Shown: positions 18,865-29,068, counted from the first letter of the stretch. The stretch: 64,000 nt of DNA from Enterovibrio coralii (GCF_001559595.1 NZ_LNTY01000004.1:1-64000), one strand, 5' to 3'. A program made the numbers and translations. Notes: a model not told the origin generated them from the letters alone.

Positions 18865-20613
18865 ATGCGCGCCAATAAGCGTCGACAACAATGTCTATCT
18901 CTGTTCAAAGCGGGTTTAGTCGCGACAAGTTTACTGCTGTCGTCGTTCTCGAATGCATCGGTAGGCCCCGAGAGACTCTTGCTGACAACGCAAGAGTGGT
19001 TCCCTTATCAGTATAAAGAGCAAGGTGTGATGAAGGGGCCGGGCGTTGAGGCCGTGAAATGTGTGATGAAAGACCTGCAACAACCCTATCAACTGACAAT
19101 GACAAAGTGGGACAAAGCGCAGTTGATGGTTGAAGTAGGGAGCCAGCATGGGTTCTTTTTGGCCTCTCAAAATGCCATTCGAGATACCTACGCTGTTTTT
19201 TCTGAACCGTTGGACCAACAGAATTGGAGTTGGATCTTCCTGTCTGATGCAACCGATGTGGGAAGTGAGAAGTTCAAAGAACTGATCGAAGTTGCTGCCC
19301 TGTTTGGCTCAAATAAGTGGTTTTGGCTTCATAAGCAGGGCTACAAAGTCGAGCGAAAACCAAGAACGGCAGATGCATTGTTAGAGCTTCTGTTAAACGG
19401 CGAAGTAGGCGCCATTTTGGCAAATGATGCTGTCATTGACGAAACCATTAAAAAGCTTGGAGTCAGCTACCGAGCAATTTCAAGAAAGCGTGTAAAGAGC
19501 AATCCGCTGGGTGTTTATTTTTCTCGTGCCTTTACCGAAAAGTACCCGCAATTCTTAGACGCTTTTAATTCTTCTGCCAAGAAATGTATGGGAATAGCTA
19601 TGCCGCTATCAATTAGAATAATTAGCTCGCCAGCAGGCGAGACCGTTTCTGAGTGGAATAAACAGTTTCCTGAAGAGGGTGGAGAAATAGGTCGTGCCTA
19701 TGGCTCCACATTGCAACTAAGTGATGCGAGCCGTGAAATTTCAGGCACGCACGCCATGATCAAAAAGTCACCTCGAGGTTATCAAGTGGTTGATAACAGC
19801 ACCAATGGTCTGTTTATCAATGGCTCACCGCAACCGCTTGGAAAAGGCAATCAAACAACGCTAAGCGATGGCGATGTGTTGAATGTTGGCCAATATCGTC
19901 TGTTGGTCTCTTGCTTTGTGCCAGAACAAGCAACGGCCGCGAAACGTCCAGAGGCGGTGGGGGCGCAAAACGCGCCGTTCAGCGATGATCCGTTCGCGAG
20001 CCAAGGAGCGCGCGCAGATTATCAAGAACCACCGAGAGCGGCACCTGCATTCAATCCAGGTCATCAAGCCAATCCTTTTGGCGCGGCACCGCAGCAAAAT
20101 GTTCAGCCTCAGAAAGACAATTTTTCATCTGATTTCGACTTTTCTTCGTCTGACATCAACGCGAATGACCCGTTCCAGGATGCACCGCCTGCACCTGAGA
20201 AAAACACCACACCTAATGAGTTGATGCAGGATTTCTCGGATGACCCATTTGTGGATGGTGACAGCGATAACTATTTCCCAAGTTTCACCGCTGAAGCTGA
20301 AGATGTGTTCGAACCGATTGGAAACAATCACACCTCTTTGGCCGAGTTTTTAACGCCAAGAGAGCATGAACAACAATGCGTCGAAAAGGCCATGGAGCTC
20401 GCGTTGGGACGTTTGTTAGAAGAGCTTGCGCCGGATTCTCTCGAACACATGTTCAATGATTTAGTAAGACCTTCTTTCTTTGGGAGAAAGCCTAAATATT
20501 GGGACATGTACAAACGCTATTTCCAGCGTCAGGTCACTAACAGAGATTGGCAGATTAAGTTTGGGGCGTATTTCCAAGAGTCCTACCGCATGTTGAAAAT
20601 GGGAGAGAAGTAA
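18865..20613 (+). CDS. Periplasmic binding protein fused to T6SS FHA protein (fusion may be artefact)
   Basis: The 582-residue frame has two unlike parts. Residues 1-245 are a secreted SBP_bac_3-like solute-binding protein (signal peptide to about residue 32, then LLTTQEWFPYQYKEQGVMKG and GVEAVKCVM). From Met246 (ATG at 19600) it reads like a complete T6SS FHA protein: MPLSIRIISSPAGE, IGRAYGSTLQLSD with the FHA phosphothreonine pocket (GR, S.TH, NSTNGLFING), a DPF-rich linker (355-485), and a C-terminal T6SS FHA domain ending RNWQ-like SYRMLK. T6SS FHA proteins work in the cytosol, a secreted binding protein does not, and no membrane helix joins them. In the -1 frame the first part would stop at TAG 19612-19614, just inside the second. 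Hence either a genuine fusion, or two genes joined by a one-base error. Confidence 0.75.
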   Translation: MRANKRRQQCLSLFKAGLVATSLLLSSFSNASVGPERLLLTTQEWFPYQYKEQGVMKGPGVEAVKCVMKDLQQPYQLTMTKWDKAQLMVEVGSQHGFFLASQNAIRDTYAVFSEPLDQQNWSWIFLSDATDVGSEKFKELIEVAALFGSNKWFWLHKQGYKVERKPRTADALLELLLNGEVGAILANDAVIDETIKKLGVSYRAISRKRVKSNPLGVYFSRAFTEKYPQFLDAFNSSAKKCMGIAMPLSIRIISSPAGETVSEWNKQFPEEGGEIGRAYGSTLQLSDASREISGTHAMIKKSPRGYQVVDNSTNGLFINGSPQPLGKGNQTTLSDGDVLNVGQYRLLVSCFVPEQATAAKRPEAVGAQNAPFSDDPFASQGARADYQEPPRAAPAFNPGHQANPFGAAPQQNVQPQKDNFSSDFDFSSSDINANDPFQDAPPAPEKNTTPNELMQDFSDDPFVDGDSDNYFPSFTAEAEDVFEPIGNNHTSLAEFLTPREHEQQCVEKAMELALGRLLEELAPDSLEHMFNDLVRPSFFGRKPKYWDMYKRYFQRQVTNRDWQIKFGAYFQESYRMLKMGEK

Positions 20614-20614
20614 G

Positions 20615-21106
20615 ATGAAGCAGTATGTCATCGCCATTTTGTCTGCACTGTTTTTAAGTGGTTGCAGCAGTGCGCCTTCATTGAATCCGCTCGATTGGTG
20701 GAGCGACCCAACGGCTCCCATGTTTAAAATTGACGTTGAAGCCGCAAGCAATATTAATCCGAATGTTGATGGTCTCCCATCACCTGTGGAAGTGCGTGTC
20801 TACCAATTAAAAGACAGTGAAGCCTTTAATCAGACAGACTTTATTCAAATCTACAACGATGACCAAGGTGCATTAAAAGCAGACCTGCTCTCAAAACGTT
20901 ATTTACCGAGTGTGCTCCCAGGAAAAACGACGTCAGAAATTATCCCAGTGAGCGCAGAAACTAAGTTTGTTGGAATCGTTGTCGCCTTTGCTAATTACAG
21001 GGAAGCGAACAATAAAGTCATTTACGAATCGTTAGGTAATTTTTCTCAGATTCTTTCTCTCCAATTGGATGGAATTAACCTGACGATGACGGGCGAAGAG
21101 GAATAA
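20615..21106 (+). CDS. tssJ: TssJ, T6SS outer-membrane lipoprotein
   Basis: TssJ anchors the trans-envelope complex in the outer membrane by binding the TssM C-terminal domain. The 163-residue product begins with a lipoprotein signal and lipobox LSGC (Cys17). The mature part has the transthyretin-like pattern PVEVRVYQLKDSEAF, DLLSKRYLPSVLPG and VGIVVAFANYREANN typical of TssJ. It follows the FHA gene after one base and precedes tssK by three. Confidence 0.93.
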   Translation: MKQYVIAILSALFLSGCSSAPSLNPLDWWSDPTAPMFKIDVEAASNINPNVDGLPSPVEVRVYQLKDSEAFNQTDFIQIYNDDQGALKADLLSKRYLPSVLPGKTTSEIIPVSAETKFVGIVVAFANYREANNKVIYESLGNFSQILSLQLDGINLTMTGEEE

Positions 21107-21109
21107 GCC

Positions 21110-22428
21110 GTGGACATGAAAAAGGTCGTCTGGAGCGAGGGAATGTTCTTAAGCCCTCAGCACTTCCAGCAACAAGAGCGGTATCTTGAACATTTTACTA
21201 AGTCCTATTGCGGGCAAATTGCCCCAGACAGTTTTGGATTGTCAGAACTGGAAATGGACTCTTCCATGCCCAAAATTGGCAAAGTCGGCGTTAAGAAAGC
21301 AAAAGGGGTTTTCCCCGATGGAACGCCGTTTGAGTTGACGCAAGGGCTGGTATTGGACATTCCTAAAGGCACGTTGAACAAACGCGTATATCTTGCCGTT
21401 CCAGTCTATCGCGCGGGTGTGGTCGATGTAGGCGACGGGGTACATTTAAGAAATACACCAGTCGAATACAACGCCTATGACACGAGCCGAGATCATAGCG
21501 AAACCGTTGCTCTGGAAATTGCAGAGTTGAACGTGGTGCTCAAAATGGAAGGGGATGATCTTCAAGATTATACCTTGTTGCCAATCGCGTTTGTTTCAGA
21601 GCACAAATCTGAAGGGGAAGTGCTGCTTAACAAAGCATTTGTACCCGCCTGTTTGAAATTTAATGTCTCTGAATATCTCAAAGACTGCGTATCTGAAATT
21701 TATGCGCAAATGCAATACCGTGCACAGACCATTTCAACGCGTCTCCAAGTCGATAGTGGAAGTAAAAGCTATCAAGCCCTGATGCGAGATTACCTCTGGT
21801 TGCAAACCCTCGGCGGTTGGCTGCCTAAAATTCGCCATTGGTGGATAACGGGGCGTTGACATCGGAAGCCTTATATCTCGAGTGCATTGCCATGGTTGGG
21901 CAGATGCAAGGCTTAGAAGGCCGCATGCCCGAAGAGTTTCCAAAGTGGAACCCTAACAGCATGTACGACAACTTCTCTTTGGCGTTTGCTGAGATGCAGG
22001 TGCTGCTTCGTGAAGTTCAGCTCGATAACGTCACGACATTACCTTGGGATACTAGCCTGTTCGTTTCACGTCGACTGTTGAGAACCATAGTGAAAGACCG
22101 AGCACTGTTTAACAATGGCCGCTTCGTGATGGTGGTGTCTTCCGATTCACTGGGTGCCGTAGAACTTGGCGAGCATTTCCCACTAGCGGCGAAGTTGGCG
22201 GGTAACAGCGATATTGCTGATTTGGTGCGCAACGCCTTGTCTGGGGTTGAGCTTCGCTACTTGCCCGTCGCACCCACTGAGCTTAAATCGCGCAGCAACG
22301 CCGCCTATTTTGAAGTCAATATTCACTCCGAGTTGTGGCAGGCATTGGTCAAGCGCGACGAGCCAATCGCACTTCACATCGATGAGCTTGTTGGCAATGT
22401 CACTGTCGAACTGCACGTGATCAGGTAA
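21110..22428 (+). CDS. tssK: TssK, T6SS baseplate-membrane adaptor (frame broken near 21841)
   Basis: TssK trimers connect the baseplate to the TssLM membrane complex. The N-terminal half is typical: VVWSEGMFLSPQHFQQQERYLE. Translation may start at GTG 21110 or more likely at ATG 21116. The first frame stops at 21859, but the family sequence changes to the -1 frame at about 21838-21842: KIRHW is followed by VDNGALTSEALYLECIAM, the usual TssK middle region, continuing to 22428. A single missing G in TTGGTGGAT repairs the frame and gives a normal-length protein of about 440 residues. No slippery heptamer is evident. Confidence 0.88.
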
Positions 22429-22434
22429 TCGCAC

Positions 22435-23580
22435 ATGAGTGGATTATTTAACGAAGAACCAACCATCGTCATTCGACGTCAGCAGACGGAGTTTGAGCAG
22501 ACCAAAACGTCAGATGACGCAATGCCTGAGCTTGGCGATAGCGCACTGCTCATTGAAAACTTGGCAGTTTATGGCAGCCCCCTTCTGAATGCGGCAACGG
22601 AATTACTCGGCACCTTGGTCACTTTGCCTAGACAAGGTGAGCCTCGAGATCTCGAGAGGTTTCGTCAGCAGGTGTTGGATGGTATTGCTAACTTCAAGCG
22701 TCGTGGCCTTTATCTTGATTATCACCCCAGCATTATCGACCGCAGTTGCTTCGTGCTTTGTGCTGCATTCGATGAAATCATTCTGTATACCGAATGGGGT
22801 CAAAGGGCGCGCTGGGAAAACCATTCATTGCTGAGTAAGATTTTCAATCAGCGAAACGGCGGTGAGGTCTTTTTTGCGTTGCTAGAGAAAGCGTGCCAGC
22901 AACCAGCAAAATTGGCCGATTTTATCGAGCTTCAATACATATTGATCATGCTTGGCTTCAAGGGGCGCTATCGCCATGCCGACCCCAGCGCGCTTCACGA
23001 TGTGAAGTCAGATGTTTACTCCATACTTCGTCATTACCGTGAAGAATCGCGTCTTCCTGTGCCTACTACGCCGCCTTTGAATAAGCACAAGCAACCCACC
23101 AAGCCACTGAGCATCACCAAAATACTGACCATCACTGCGCTGTTTCTGGCGGGCGGTTACGTTGCGTCTGAATACTGGTACCACAACCGAAGCGCGGTGT
23201 TGCTGTCTCAGTTTTCTTCTTTGGACCTCTCAGATGTGAATCTTGCTGCGACAAATCAGGACCTTGTGTATGTCAGTACGCCAGAAGATGTAGGGCTTGA
23301 GCCACTGGTACCGGCACAACCTGAAGAGGATGTAACAGAAAAAGCCCCAGTGAATGTGGACTGGGAAATTCTACTCGCCGTGTTTTCCCAATCGTCGGAT
23401 GTCATAAGGCTTTCAAACGAATTGAATAAATCAGGGTATGACACCTTCTCTATTGAAACTGACCACGGTATTGAGCTTGTGATGGATGCGGGCACAAACC
23501 TGAGTGCCATCAAGAAGCTGAAGAACGAACTCAATGTTCGATATGGACTAAACGCAACAATCCGGAGGGCGCAGCAGTAA
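22435..23580 (+). CDS. tssL: TssL, inner-membrane T6SS protein with SPOR-like C-terminus
   Basis: TssL (DotU/IcmH type) is an inner-membrane component of the TssJLM complex that receives the baseplate. The 381-residue product has the cytoplasmic DotU hook (DRSCFVLCAAFDEIILYTEWG, then RNGGEVFFALLEKACQQP and ILMLGFKGRYR), a single membrane helix at about 228-245 (ITALFLAGGYVASEYWY), and a periplasmic tail. Instead of an OmpA-like peptidoglycan domain, the tail (about 303-381) reads WEILLAVFSQSSD, RLSNELNKSGYD and IKKLKNELNVRYG, resembling the SPOR fold that binds denuded peptidoglycan. That assignment is tentative. It ends one base before tssM. Confidence 0.88.
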   Translation: MSGLFNEEPTIVIRRQQTEFEQTKTSDDAMPELGDSALLIENLAVYGSPLLNAATELLGTLVTLPRQGEPRDLERFRQQVLDGIANFKRRGLYLDYHPSIIDRSCFVLCAAFDEIILYTEWGQRARWENHSLLSKIFNQRNGGEVFFALLEKACQQPAKLADFIELQYILIMLGFKGRYRHADPSALHDVKSDVYSILRHYREESRLPVPTTPPLNKHKQPTKPLSITKILTITALFLAGGYVASEYWYHNRSAVLLSQFSSLDLSDVNLAATNQDLVYVSTPEDVGLEPLVPAQPEEDVTEKAPVNVDWEILLAVFSQSSDVIRLSNELNKSGYDTFSIETDHGIELVMDAGTNLSAIKKLKNELNVRYGLNATIRRAQQ

Positions 23581-23581
23581 T

Positions 23582-26500
23582 ATGAAAAAAGCACTTCTAT
23601 TGGGCGTTTTCGCGCTATTTCTCGCCGCCGCGTGCTTGATTGGCTGGTGGGCGATTCCTGATACCGAAGAGATGGCCATTTTAAAACTGAGCCTATTGTT
23701 CGGTGCTGTTGTTTTACCCCTTATCGTTTTGGTTGTCGGTTTACTGACAAGACCCAAGTCAGAAGAGTCGATTCAAAAGCATGACCAGCAAGTATTGCTG
23801 GAGCAAGACTCCAAGGCTATCCGAGACATTTTTGCGTTATCGACGAAAAAACTTCGTGGCGAAGGTAAACGCAAGCTGCCAAGTATGTATGCCTTGCCTT
23901 GGTACCTGTTGGTTGGACGACAAAATAGTGCGAAAAGTGCCTTGCTGCGTCAGAACGACATGGAGCCAGTGCTCGATGTTCAGCTTAACGAGGACGATGC
24001 CAAGCAATACCTTCGTTTCTGGAGCAATGATTATGCTGTGGTCATTGAAGTGGGTCATCGTGTTTTCGACCATGACGGCATCGATAACGATTTGTGGAAA
24101 ATTCTTTGCCAGCAGCTTCTGAAATACCGCCCAAGACAAGGCTTGAACGGTGTTTTGACGGTCGTTGAAGCAAACCGACTCATTGAAGCGGATAAAAAAG
24201 ACAGACAAGCTCTCGCCACGACCTTACAAGATGCCATTTTGTCTTTAGGTGAAAAGCTTGGCATTGATTTACCGGTTTACAGTGTGTTCACCAAGCGGAT
24301 GCCATTGCAGACTTCGTTCCCTTCTTCGAGAGCTTTTCAGGGCGTGATGTCGATAACCCATTTGGTGTGACGTTATCCAACGACGATACACACCGATTCG
24401 ATGCACTCCAGTTTGATGAAAAAGTAAAACTGCTGCTAAAAGAGTTAGTTAAACAGCAGATGACCCTGCTGCGAAACGTTAGCAACGAGCGTACCGACTC
24501 TGTTGTTGCATTGCCTTATCAGCTTCGCGTTTTCTTTGAGCAAGCGCGTAGTTTGATGTCTGACGTGGGCAGAGAAAACCGCGTTCGAAATGCTGTTTGG
24601 ATTCGTGGTGTGTATCTGGTCTCGAGTGCGCAAAGTGGAAAAGAGCTCGATCTGTTGACGCAAGCTGTCGCTGAGAAAGCGGAATTTAATGCGCTATCGC
24701 GACGTGAGCAGTTGCCGGGTCGAAGAGGTTACTTTGCTGCTCGTCTTTTTTCCGACGTATTGTTGCCAGAGCGTCGCATTACGGCGATGAACCCCTATCG
24801 TCAAACCCGCTACTTGCTATCTCGAACCGGTATGGTCGCAGTTGCGATTCTTTTTGTCGCAGGTGTTTCTACTGTGGTGAAACAGAGCTGGGACAAAGAT
24901 GAAGCGTGGCGTGCCGAGGCACAAACACAACTCAGTTTGTATAAGAACGATATTGAGCGATTAGAGCAAGAGCCGCATACTATCCTCGATACCATCGCGA
25001 TACTTAACGAGTTACGTGATGTTGCAAAGGAAGGTATTGCTCCAACGTCTTGGTATGAAAAGGTGAGTGTCAACCAGACTGACACGGGCAAAGAGGTATA
25101 CCGCATTTATGAGGAGCAGTTGCATCTCTTCTTGTTGCCTCGCGTTGAAGAGTTGGTGAGCAATGAACTCTATGTTTACGTGAGTTTGGGTAACCCAACG
25201 CGCATCTTTGAAATCCTGAGATTCTACAAAATGCTGTTTAACGAACAGCAATTAGATAAAGAGGCGTTGATTGCCTATCTTCTCGACAACCTAGAGGATC
25301 AAGGTGAAGCCTCGGTTCAAGATGTACAAACACTGTCACTGTTGTTGGATGATCTCTTTAGCAGCCAATATGACCATGCCATCAAAGCAAACGAAGAACT
25401 GATCTCAGTGGCGTCGAGCAACTTAGAGGGCTTGTCACCTGAGCGTTTGATTTACGCGAGACTGAAGAGCCTGCCTGAGTATCGAACCCAAGTGGATATT
25501 CGCCGCCAGCTCGGGGACAAATTCGAGATTTTGTTTGAGTTTACGGATGGGTTCCATGGCTATGTCATGCCTGAAGTCTTCACTAAGCAAGGTTATGAGA
25601 ACTTGGATTTGTCTGCAACGTCGCCAATTCTAAAGCAGCAATATCAAGAGTTTCGTGCCATCCAAGGTGATTTATCGCCAGTTTCTCTGCCGGAAATGAC
25701 CAACCTGAGCAAACAGATCCAACGTTTGTATTTCAGTGATTACATCTACCGTTGGCAGGATATTCTGACCAATATCAAAGTGAAGAACTTCAGTTCTACA
25801 ACGGATCTTGCTTATTCATTGAGGATGTCTCGTGAGCCTTCCAGTGGGCCTTTGTTGGATCTTCTTGATGCCATTGTCATCAACACCACGTTAGCGAAAG
25901 AAGAAACCACAGACACCGCGGGTGCCGAGAAAGCGGCGAAAGCGTTGGGGTTGGGCAAAGTCGCGAAAGTGGCTAAGAAAGCGGGCAAAGTAAACAACTT
26001 GGCCGGAGATAAACTGCTTAAGCTGCAGCCTGCTTATGTCGTCAATGAAGCCTTTGCTGGTTACGGCACATACATGCGCGGACAAGGTGACGTTGGCAGC
26101 CCTGTACCTGTTGATCAGCTCATCGCCCAATTCGACAGCCTCAATACGTATTTTGATACTGCGCTAACCAGCCCAGACCCAGGCAAGGTAATGATGGATT
26201 ACGCTGTTGCTCACGCGCAGGGCAGCCAGGATGCACTAGTGCTGTTTGGCCGCGAGTCGAGTAAAGCACCAGGAAAAGTAGCAGGTTGGATCAATTCGGT
26301 TGAACGTCAGGCATGGCAACAGGTCATTCTTTCCAGTGCGGGTTATTTAAATCAGCAATGGGAAGAGCGGGTTTATCTTTTCTATGTGGCGACGGTAGAA
26401 GGTCGATTCCCATTCTCGTTGCAGGGGCGAGGAGAGGTGGCGATCGATGACTTTGCAAGCTTCTTCAAGCCGCAGGGCAAGGTAGACAGCTTTATAGACC

Positions 26501-27042
26501 AAATGCTGATGCCTTTTGTGTATTGGGATAATGGCATTCTCAAACTGCGTGAAATCGACGGTCAGGTAATGCCAATCAGTTCAAGCACTCGCTCTCAGTT
26601 GAAAAAAGCGCGAAACATTAAAGAGCTCTTCTTTGGTAAAGCTGGGCAAGAGCTGGCACTTCAAGTGTCTATTCGTCCAAGCTCCATGAGCACAGACGTG
26701 ACTGAGTTCCAAATGCGCGAGGTTGAAAACGTGTTCAGCTATCGTCACGGGCCTCGTGTGTGGAGCAACGTCGCGTGGCCTAGCATCGGCCTAGATGGTT
26801 ATCTGAGTACGAGTTTCTTTGAAGGTGATAATCGTGTCGCCACGCGTAATTACTCAGGTGAGTGGGCATTGTTTAGAGCTATTTTTGATGGAGATTCGAG
26901 TGCAACGAGCGATCGACGGATAAATAAGCTTAAATATGAGATAGATAGTCGAAAAATCGTGCTGGATTATACCTTGCTGGATAGCTCGATTGCGTTGAAC
27001 AAAGACTTGTTTACTCAGTTCACTTTACCGAGACGCCTATGA
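23582..27042 (+). CDS. tssM: TssM/IcmF, inner-membrane T6SS protein (frame broken near 24296)
   Basis: TssM spans the inner membrane and periplasm and binds TssJ. The N-terminus has two helices (about 4-24, 38-58), a cytoplasmic NTPase-like region, and the periplasmic helical and beta-rich C-terminal part ends near DYTLLDSS. The Walker A position reads PWYLLVGRQNSAKSALL, where the second glycine of GxxxxGKS is alanine. The frame changes at about 24295-24297: FTK is followed in the -1 frame by DAIADFVPFFESFSGRDVDNPFG, the normal TssM sequence, so one base is missing. The combined product is about 1150 residues. A third membrane helix lies near 24830-24870. It overlaps the kinase gene by four bases. 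Confidence 0.9.
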
Positions 27043-27752
27043 TGAACTCAAATGACCTCAAAATGGTTGCCGAAGCTCTGTCCATGCAGCAAAGCTGGCA
27101 GGTAGGCAAAGTTCTTGATAGAAAATACGAGTTAACGCGGCCGCTTAGCTCAAAACCTGTGGCCAATGCATATTTGGCCACGGAAATTGAAACTGGCGAA
27201 AGCGTGGTACTGAGACGCTGCCCGCCCGGTGCTGAGCGAGGCAGCCTTGAAAGAGAGTGGGAAGCGTTGGAAGCGTGCAAGGGAGACAGCGTGCAAGAGG
27301 CGTTGTCTTTGTATCCTGCCTCTGGCTTTCTCTCGGTCATGTTTTACCCGAATGCGACACCACTTATCGATTTGTCACCAGAGCAAGTGGACGCATTCCC
27401 AATTCTCCTTCCAAAAATATTAAAAGCGGTCTCGCATTGCCATAAAGCTGGTTGGATTCATGGTGATATCAAGCCGTCTAATGTGCTTTGGGATCATGAC
27501 ACCAATGCCATTCGATTGATTGATTTTGGTGCGGCAATGCCCATTGGTTTATCAAGAAAGCATCTCGGTTCGTGGCATGCTAGCGTTGGGTTTTCTTCTG
27601 AGGCACAAACTGCAGGCGAGGGGACTGCTCATCCATCTGATGATTGGTTTGCGCTTATCCGATGGATTCGTCAGTTGGACAAAGTAGACGTGTCGGAAAT
27701 GTCGAGACACAACTTAAACCGTACTTTGGAGTGGCTCGGAACCCAGATGTAA
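27039..27752 (+). CDS. Small kinase-like protein, T6SS PpkA-type fragment or pseudokinase
   Basis: A 237-residue protein resembling the catalytic part of T6SS-associated Ser/Thr kinases (PpkA/Stk). It has HGDIKPSNVL near residue 140 (catalytic Asp and Asn present, HRD changed to HGD), and LIDFGAA near 161. In the N-lobe the VAIK lysine position reads VVLRR near residue 56, so the ATP-anchoring lysine seems replaced by arginine. No membrane helix or extracellular domain follows, unlike full PpkA. It overlaps tssM (ATGATG) and ends the operon before a terminator. It may phosphorylate or merely bind the FHA protein encoded upstream; which is unclear. Confidence 0.75.
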   Translation: MMNSNDLKMVAEALSMQQSWQVGKVLDRKYELTRPLSSKPVANAYLATEIETGESVVLRRCPPGAERGSLEREWEALEACKGDSVQEALSLYPASGFLSVMFYPNATPLIDLSPEQVDAFPILLPKILKAVSHCHKAGWIHGDIKPSNVLWDHDTNAIRLIDFGAAMPIGLSRKHLGSWHASVGFSSEAQTAGEGTAHPSDDWFALIRWIRQLDKVDVSEMSRHNLNRTLEWLGTQM

Positions 27753-27778
27753 AAAGCGCGCTCAACGGAGCGCGCTTT
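27753..27778. terminator. Terminator of the T6SS operon (bidirectional)
   Basis: A 10-bp perfect stem AAAGCGCGCT / AGCGCGCTTT with a 6-base loop directly follows the last operon gene. The symmetry allows use by the convergent gene at 27816 as well. Confidence 0.85.
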
Positions 27779-27815
27779 CATAAGATTTGTGCCGTTGAAA
27801 AGGCGTGTCTTAATG

Positions 27816-28061
27816 CTATTTGCTGCTTTGCACCAATTGCAGATGCAGAGCATCTTTCATTACAGCGCGGTCATGCTTAAGTTGGCGCATCGCGTCGTCG
27901 TTAATGGGAGAGTCATTCAGCTCTAGAACGCGTATCTTTTTATCTAGTGCATTGTATTCTTTCATTTCACTTGCAAATGCGGCGTTACTCCCTGCCAACT
28001 CTTCAATAAGATTTTTAAACTCTGGAAATTCGTTCATGAGCGAATGATTTTCACCTAACAT
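27816..28061 (-). CDS. YdcH/DUF465 family small protein
   Basis: An 81-residue protein of the YdcH (DUF465) family. It starts MLGENHSLMNEFPEFKNLIE and ends with a KHDRAVMKDALHLQL stretch; the whole protein is a helical hairpin with heptad character and no membrane segment. The start at 28061 is chosen over an upstream in-frame start (28109) because the family begins at MLGENHS and AAAGAGGTG precedes it. The function of the family is unknown. It stands convergent to the T6SS operon. Confidence 0.85.
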   Translation of the reverse strand: MLGENHSLMNEFPEFKNLIEELAGSNAAFASEMKEYNALDKKIRVLELNDSPINDDAMRQLKHDRAVMKDALHLQLVQSSK

Positions 28062-28223
28062 AGTCACCTCTTTGCGTTTGTGCCTTATTGGAAGTTTAGA
28101 AGCATTCACAAGGATAATTCGACGCGTTTTTTAGAATTTACTGCAGCAAAACTCCCCAGCAATGTAACTAAACGATTGCAGAGGAGCTCTCTTTATATTC
28201 GAAATCTCAGTAATGCTCTGAAA

Positions 28224-29068
28224 TTAGTTGATTTCTTGAACCTTCATGACCAGTTCATTCCAGTTGCGCTGGTTTTCAATGTCGTGCTCAAGACCTTGTT
28301 CATCAGCAACGGTAAAACGGGTGATTGCTGGTGTTTTACTGGTTGCCTGATAGAGCCAGTAAGCTTCCGCTTTCAGTGCTTCATCGATTGGTTTGTCGAT
28401 AGACTCGTAAACGGCTTGCTTACATGCGTTGATCGACTCAGCAGGGAATTTCGCTATACGTTTTGCCAGCGTATCGACGTATTCACCGATCTCATCGGGC
28501 TCTAGGGCTTTGTTGATGGTGCCGTACGCTTCTGCTTCGTCCGCATCGAAATCGCGAGCACTTAGGATGATTTCGAGTGCTCTGCCAAGACCCACCTGAC
28601 GTGCCATACGAGAAGCACCGCCACCACAAGGTAAAATGCCCATCCCGACTTCCATTTGCATAAACTTAAACTTGCCACGGGCAGCAAATCGCATGTCACA
28701 CGCTAGCGCGAACTCATGACCTCCACCTCGGGCAAAGCTTCCAGTTTTGCAATGGTAGCCTGTGGGACTTTACTGATTCGCTCTAGTACAGATTGAAGAT
28801 CCAGAAGCTGTGCCTCATCGCGAGAAACGGCTTCGGTTGACATGTCTTTCAGAAGATTGGTGTCGTAGTGGCAGACCCAAATTTCGGGATTCGCTGACTG
28901 GAATACGACAACTTTGGTGTCTCTGTCTCGTTCCAAACGCATTGCGAGGCCATTCAGATCAGCAAGCATTTCTTGGCCTTGAACGTTCACTGTTCCAAAG
29001 TCGAAGGTAACTGTGAGTACGCCGTCTTCCTGTTTTGCCGTAAAAGTCGTGTAGCCTTCGTAAGCCAT
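28224..29068 (-). CDS. Enoyl-CoA hydratase/isomerase family protein (frame broken near 28738)
   Basis: A crotonase-fold protein. The N-terminal part (MAYEGYTTF, then TKVVVFQSANPEIWVCHYD) ends at a stop near 28703, and the C-terminal part starts in another frame with FARGGGHEFALACDMRFAARG, the oxyanion-hole and active-site region of the family, then EVGMGILPCGGGASRMAR. Restoring one base, for instance G in GAAGCTTT near 28737-28738, yields one protein of about 282 residues. The usual second catalytic glutamate region is here ILPCGGG, so the exact reaction is not clear. Start at 29068 follows TAAGGAAAACAAA. Confidence 0.8.
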
